Shown: positions 63,021 through 64,000 of the stretch, one piece after another
Layout: each line of letters opens with the position of its first letter
Position numbering within the stretch: the stretch's first letter is position 1
Assembly: GCA_022560025.1 (NCBI GenBank)
Contig: JAFISE010000031.1
Coordinates: 124,001 to 188,000 of the forward strand
Direction of reading: 5' to 3'
DNA: 64,000 bases
Source of the DNA: Stagonosporopsis chrysanthemi
Lineage: Eukaryota; Ascomycota; Dothideomycetes; Pleosporales; Didymellaceae
Position numbers and translations under genes: made by a program
Notes under the pieces: generated by a model
The model's input: the letters and a program-made list of their open reading frames with translations, nothing else
What the model was told of the DNA's origin: nothing
The model's database searches: none

Positions 63021-64000
63021 ATGGCCATATTTTTGTTCAAGAAGGCACGAGGTGCTCTCCGTGAGCACCGAGCGAAGAAAACAGTGCCAACGACCGAGGA
63101 CTTATATCTTGTACCTGAGACAACACCATCACAGAAACAGCATAGACGCTACGATAGCGAAAATGTTATCGAGCTCAGCTCTCCCCGAGCCAGCCCGAGT
63201 ATTACAAACCACACCAAGGAGACTGCACAAGAAAAAGCGGAGGCCCGTCAACGGAGCATCCAGCAATGGAAGCTCATGCTCGGTCTGGTTCTGCCCAACT
63301 TCCTCGCTGCGGTGGATGTCACCATTGTGGCGCCAGCAATTCCACTTATCTCATCTGACTTCAGTGCGTCGAAATCCTTTCCGCGTTAGCCTTTGCTAAC
63401 TCTGTCCAGACCGACTATCAGGGAGCTTCAACTGGATCGTCGCCGCCTACACCCTGACCTTTACGACCTTTGTTCCCGTATCGGGTCAGTTCGCGGAGGC
63501 TTTCGGACGACACTCCACACTGCATTTCCAGATGTTCTGGATCATGATCGGAAGCGCACTGTGTGCAGGCGCACAAACATGGGGTATGCTTCTCGTGGGC
63601 AGGGCTCTTCAAGGTCTGGGTGCTGCGGGCATCATGAACCTGTCTCGCATCATTCTGTCTGATAACGGAGCTACACTGGCTCAAATCTCAAGAAACAACT
63701 CTACATTATCGTTGATTAGTGGCATCAGGTCAGTCTACAGCCATGAGCTGACTACGTTTGAGATGACTAACTGTTGAACAGTTATGGTGTCGGACCTGTA
63801 ATCGGTGGCTATCTTGCAGATGCCAGCTGGCGATACTGCTTCGTCCTCCCTGTTGGCCTCGCCGTCCTGTCTCACATCCTCATCGTCGTCCTTATGCGCA
63901 AAGAGTTGGTCAAAGGTAATGCAGCCCGGGCCGCAGACAACACTGGTGATTCTCGTCGAAGCAACTATATTTCTGGCTTCCTGAGCATCGACTGGATGGG
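63021..64000 (+). CDS. MFS multidrug-type transporter (DHA2-like), 5' part only
   Basis: Partial: exons 63021-63363, 63410-63728 and 63782 to the window end, phases 1 and 2, introns of 46 and 53 nt. The first ~90 residues are a hydrophilic cytosolic tail. Helix 1 follows with LGLVLPNFLAAVDVTIVAPAIP, where the LxxxDxTIVxxAxP pattern marks drug:H+ antiporters of the 14-helix (DHA2) type. NRLSGSFNWIVAAYTLTF and FGRHSTLHF (the helix 2-3 loop) come next, then VGRALQGLGAAGI (motif B) and SYGVGPVIGGYLAD with WRYCFVLPVG (motif C region), a motif typical of exporters. It would pump toxic or secreted small molecules at the plasma membrane; substrate unknown. The rest of the gene lies beyond the window. 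Confidence 0.9.

Overview
This 64 kb window is nuclear DNA of a filamentous ascomycete (Pezizomycotina). Genes are dense on both strands and broken by short introns of about 42-80 nt with GTRNGT-like donors, CTRAY-like branch points and YAG acceptors. The set of fungal proteins (MED19/Rox3, MED16/Sin4, Hst4-type sirtuin, Trm11, Ump1, Tim44, a Vrl1-type VPS9 protein) fits a dothideomycete-like fungus; the class is inference. I see no phage, plasmid, CRISPR, rRNA or tRNA signal. All exon structures below were deduced by eye from splice signals, phase continuity and family motifs.

Layout. 0-12.2 kb is gene-poor: two C2H2 zinc-finger factors of related design (254-1794, 4907-6448), a small two-exon gene of unknown function (9001-9630) and an F-box protein (10850-12174), all on the minus strand and separated by long stretches without recognisable genes. 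12.4-18.9 kb is housekeeping: RAD10/ERCC1 head-to-head with MED19, then mitochondrial prolyl-tRNA synthetase head-to-head with mitochondrial ribosomal protein uL10m. 19.9-26.7 kb is accessory: a six-exon CorA-like membrane protein, a decayed sugar-transporter tail, and a secreted berberine-bridge-type FAD oxidase. 27.5-48 kb is again dense: Vrl1-like VPS9/ankyrin/PX/BAR protein, Trm11, a mitochondrial-type rhomboid, a PI-PLC-X protein, an Hst4-like sirtuin, MED16 and Ola1. 48-52 kb has a PPPDE (DeSI-like) peptidase, uS11m and TIM44. 53-64 kb has an F-box/2EXR-like protein, an unknown conserved protein, a prenylated ubiquitin-like protein, UMP1, a TMEM19/DUF92 membrane protein, and the start of a DHA-type MFS transporter cut by the window end.

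Themes. Two of the divergent promoters drive pairs of mitochondrial biogenesis genes (ProRS/uL10m and uS11m/TIM44). Two Mediator subunits and two genome-maintenance genes are also present. Between convergent genes, and inside two introns, there are many long microsatellites and homopolymer tracts: (TTC)n, (CA)n, and C runs of up to 67. No wholly new multi-gene system could be demonstrated. The most interesting items are the coding exon of UMP1 that is only a start codon, the alternative first exon of uL10m, the microsatellite-filled introns, the paired mitochondrial promoters, and the uncharacterised genes at 9.0-9.6 and 55.8-57.1 kb.
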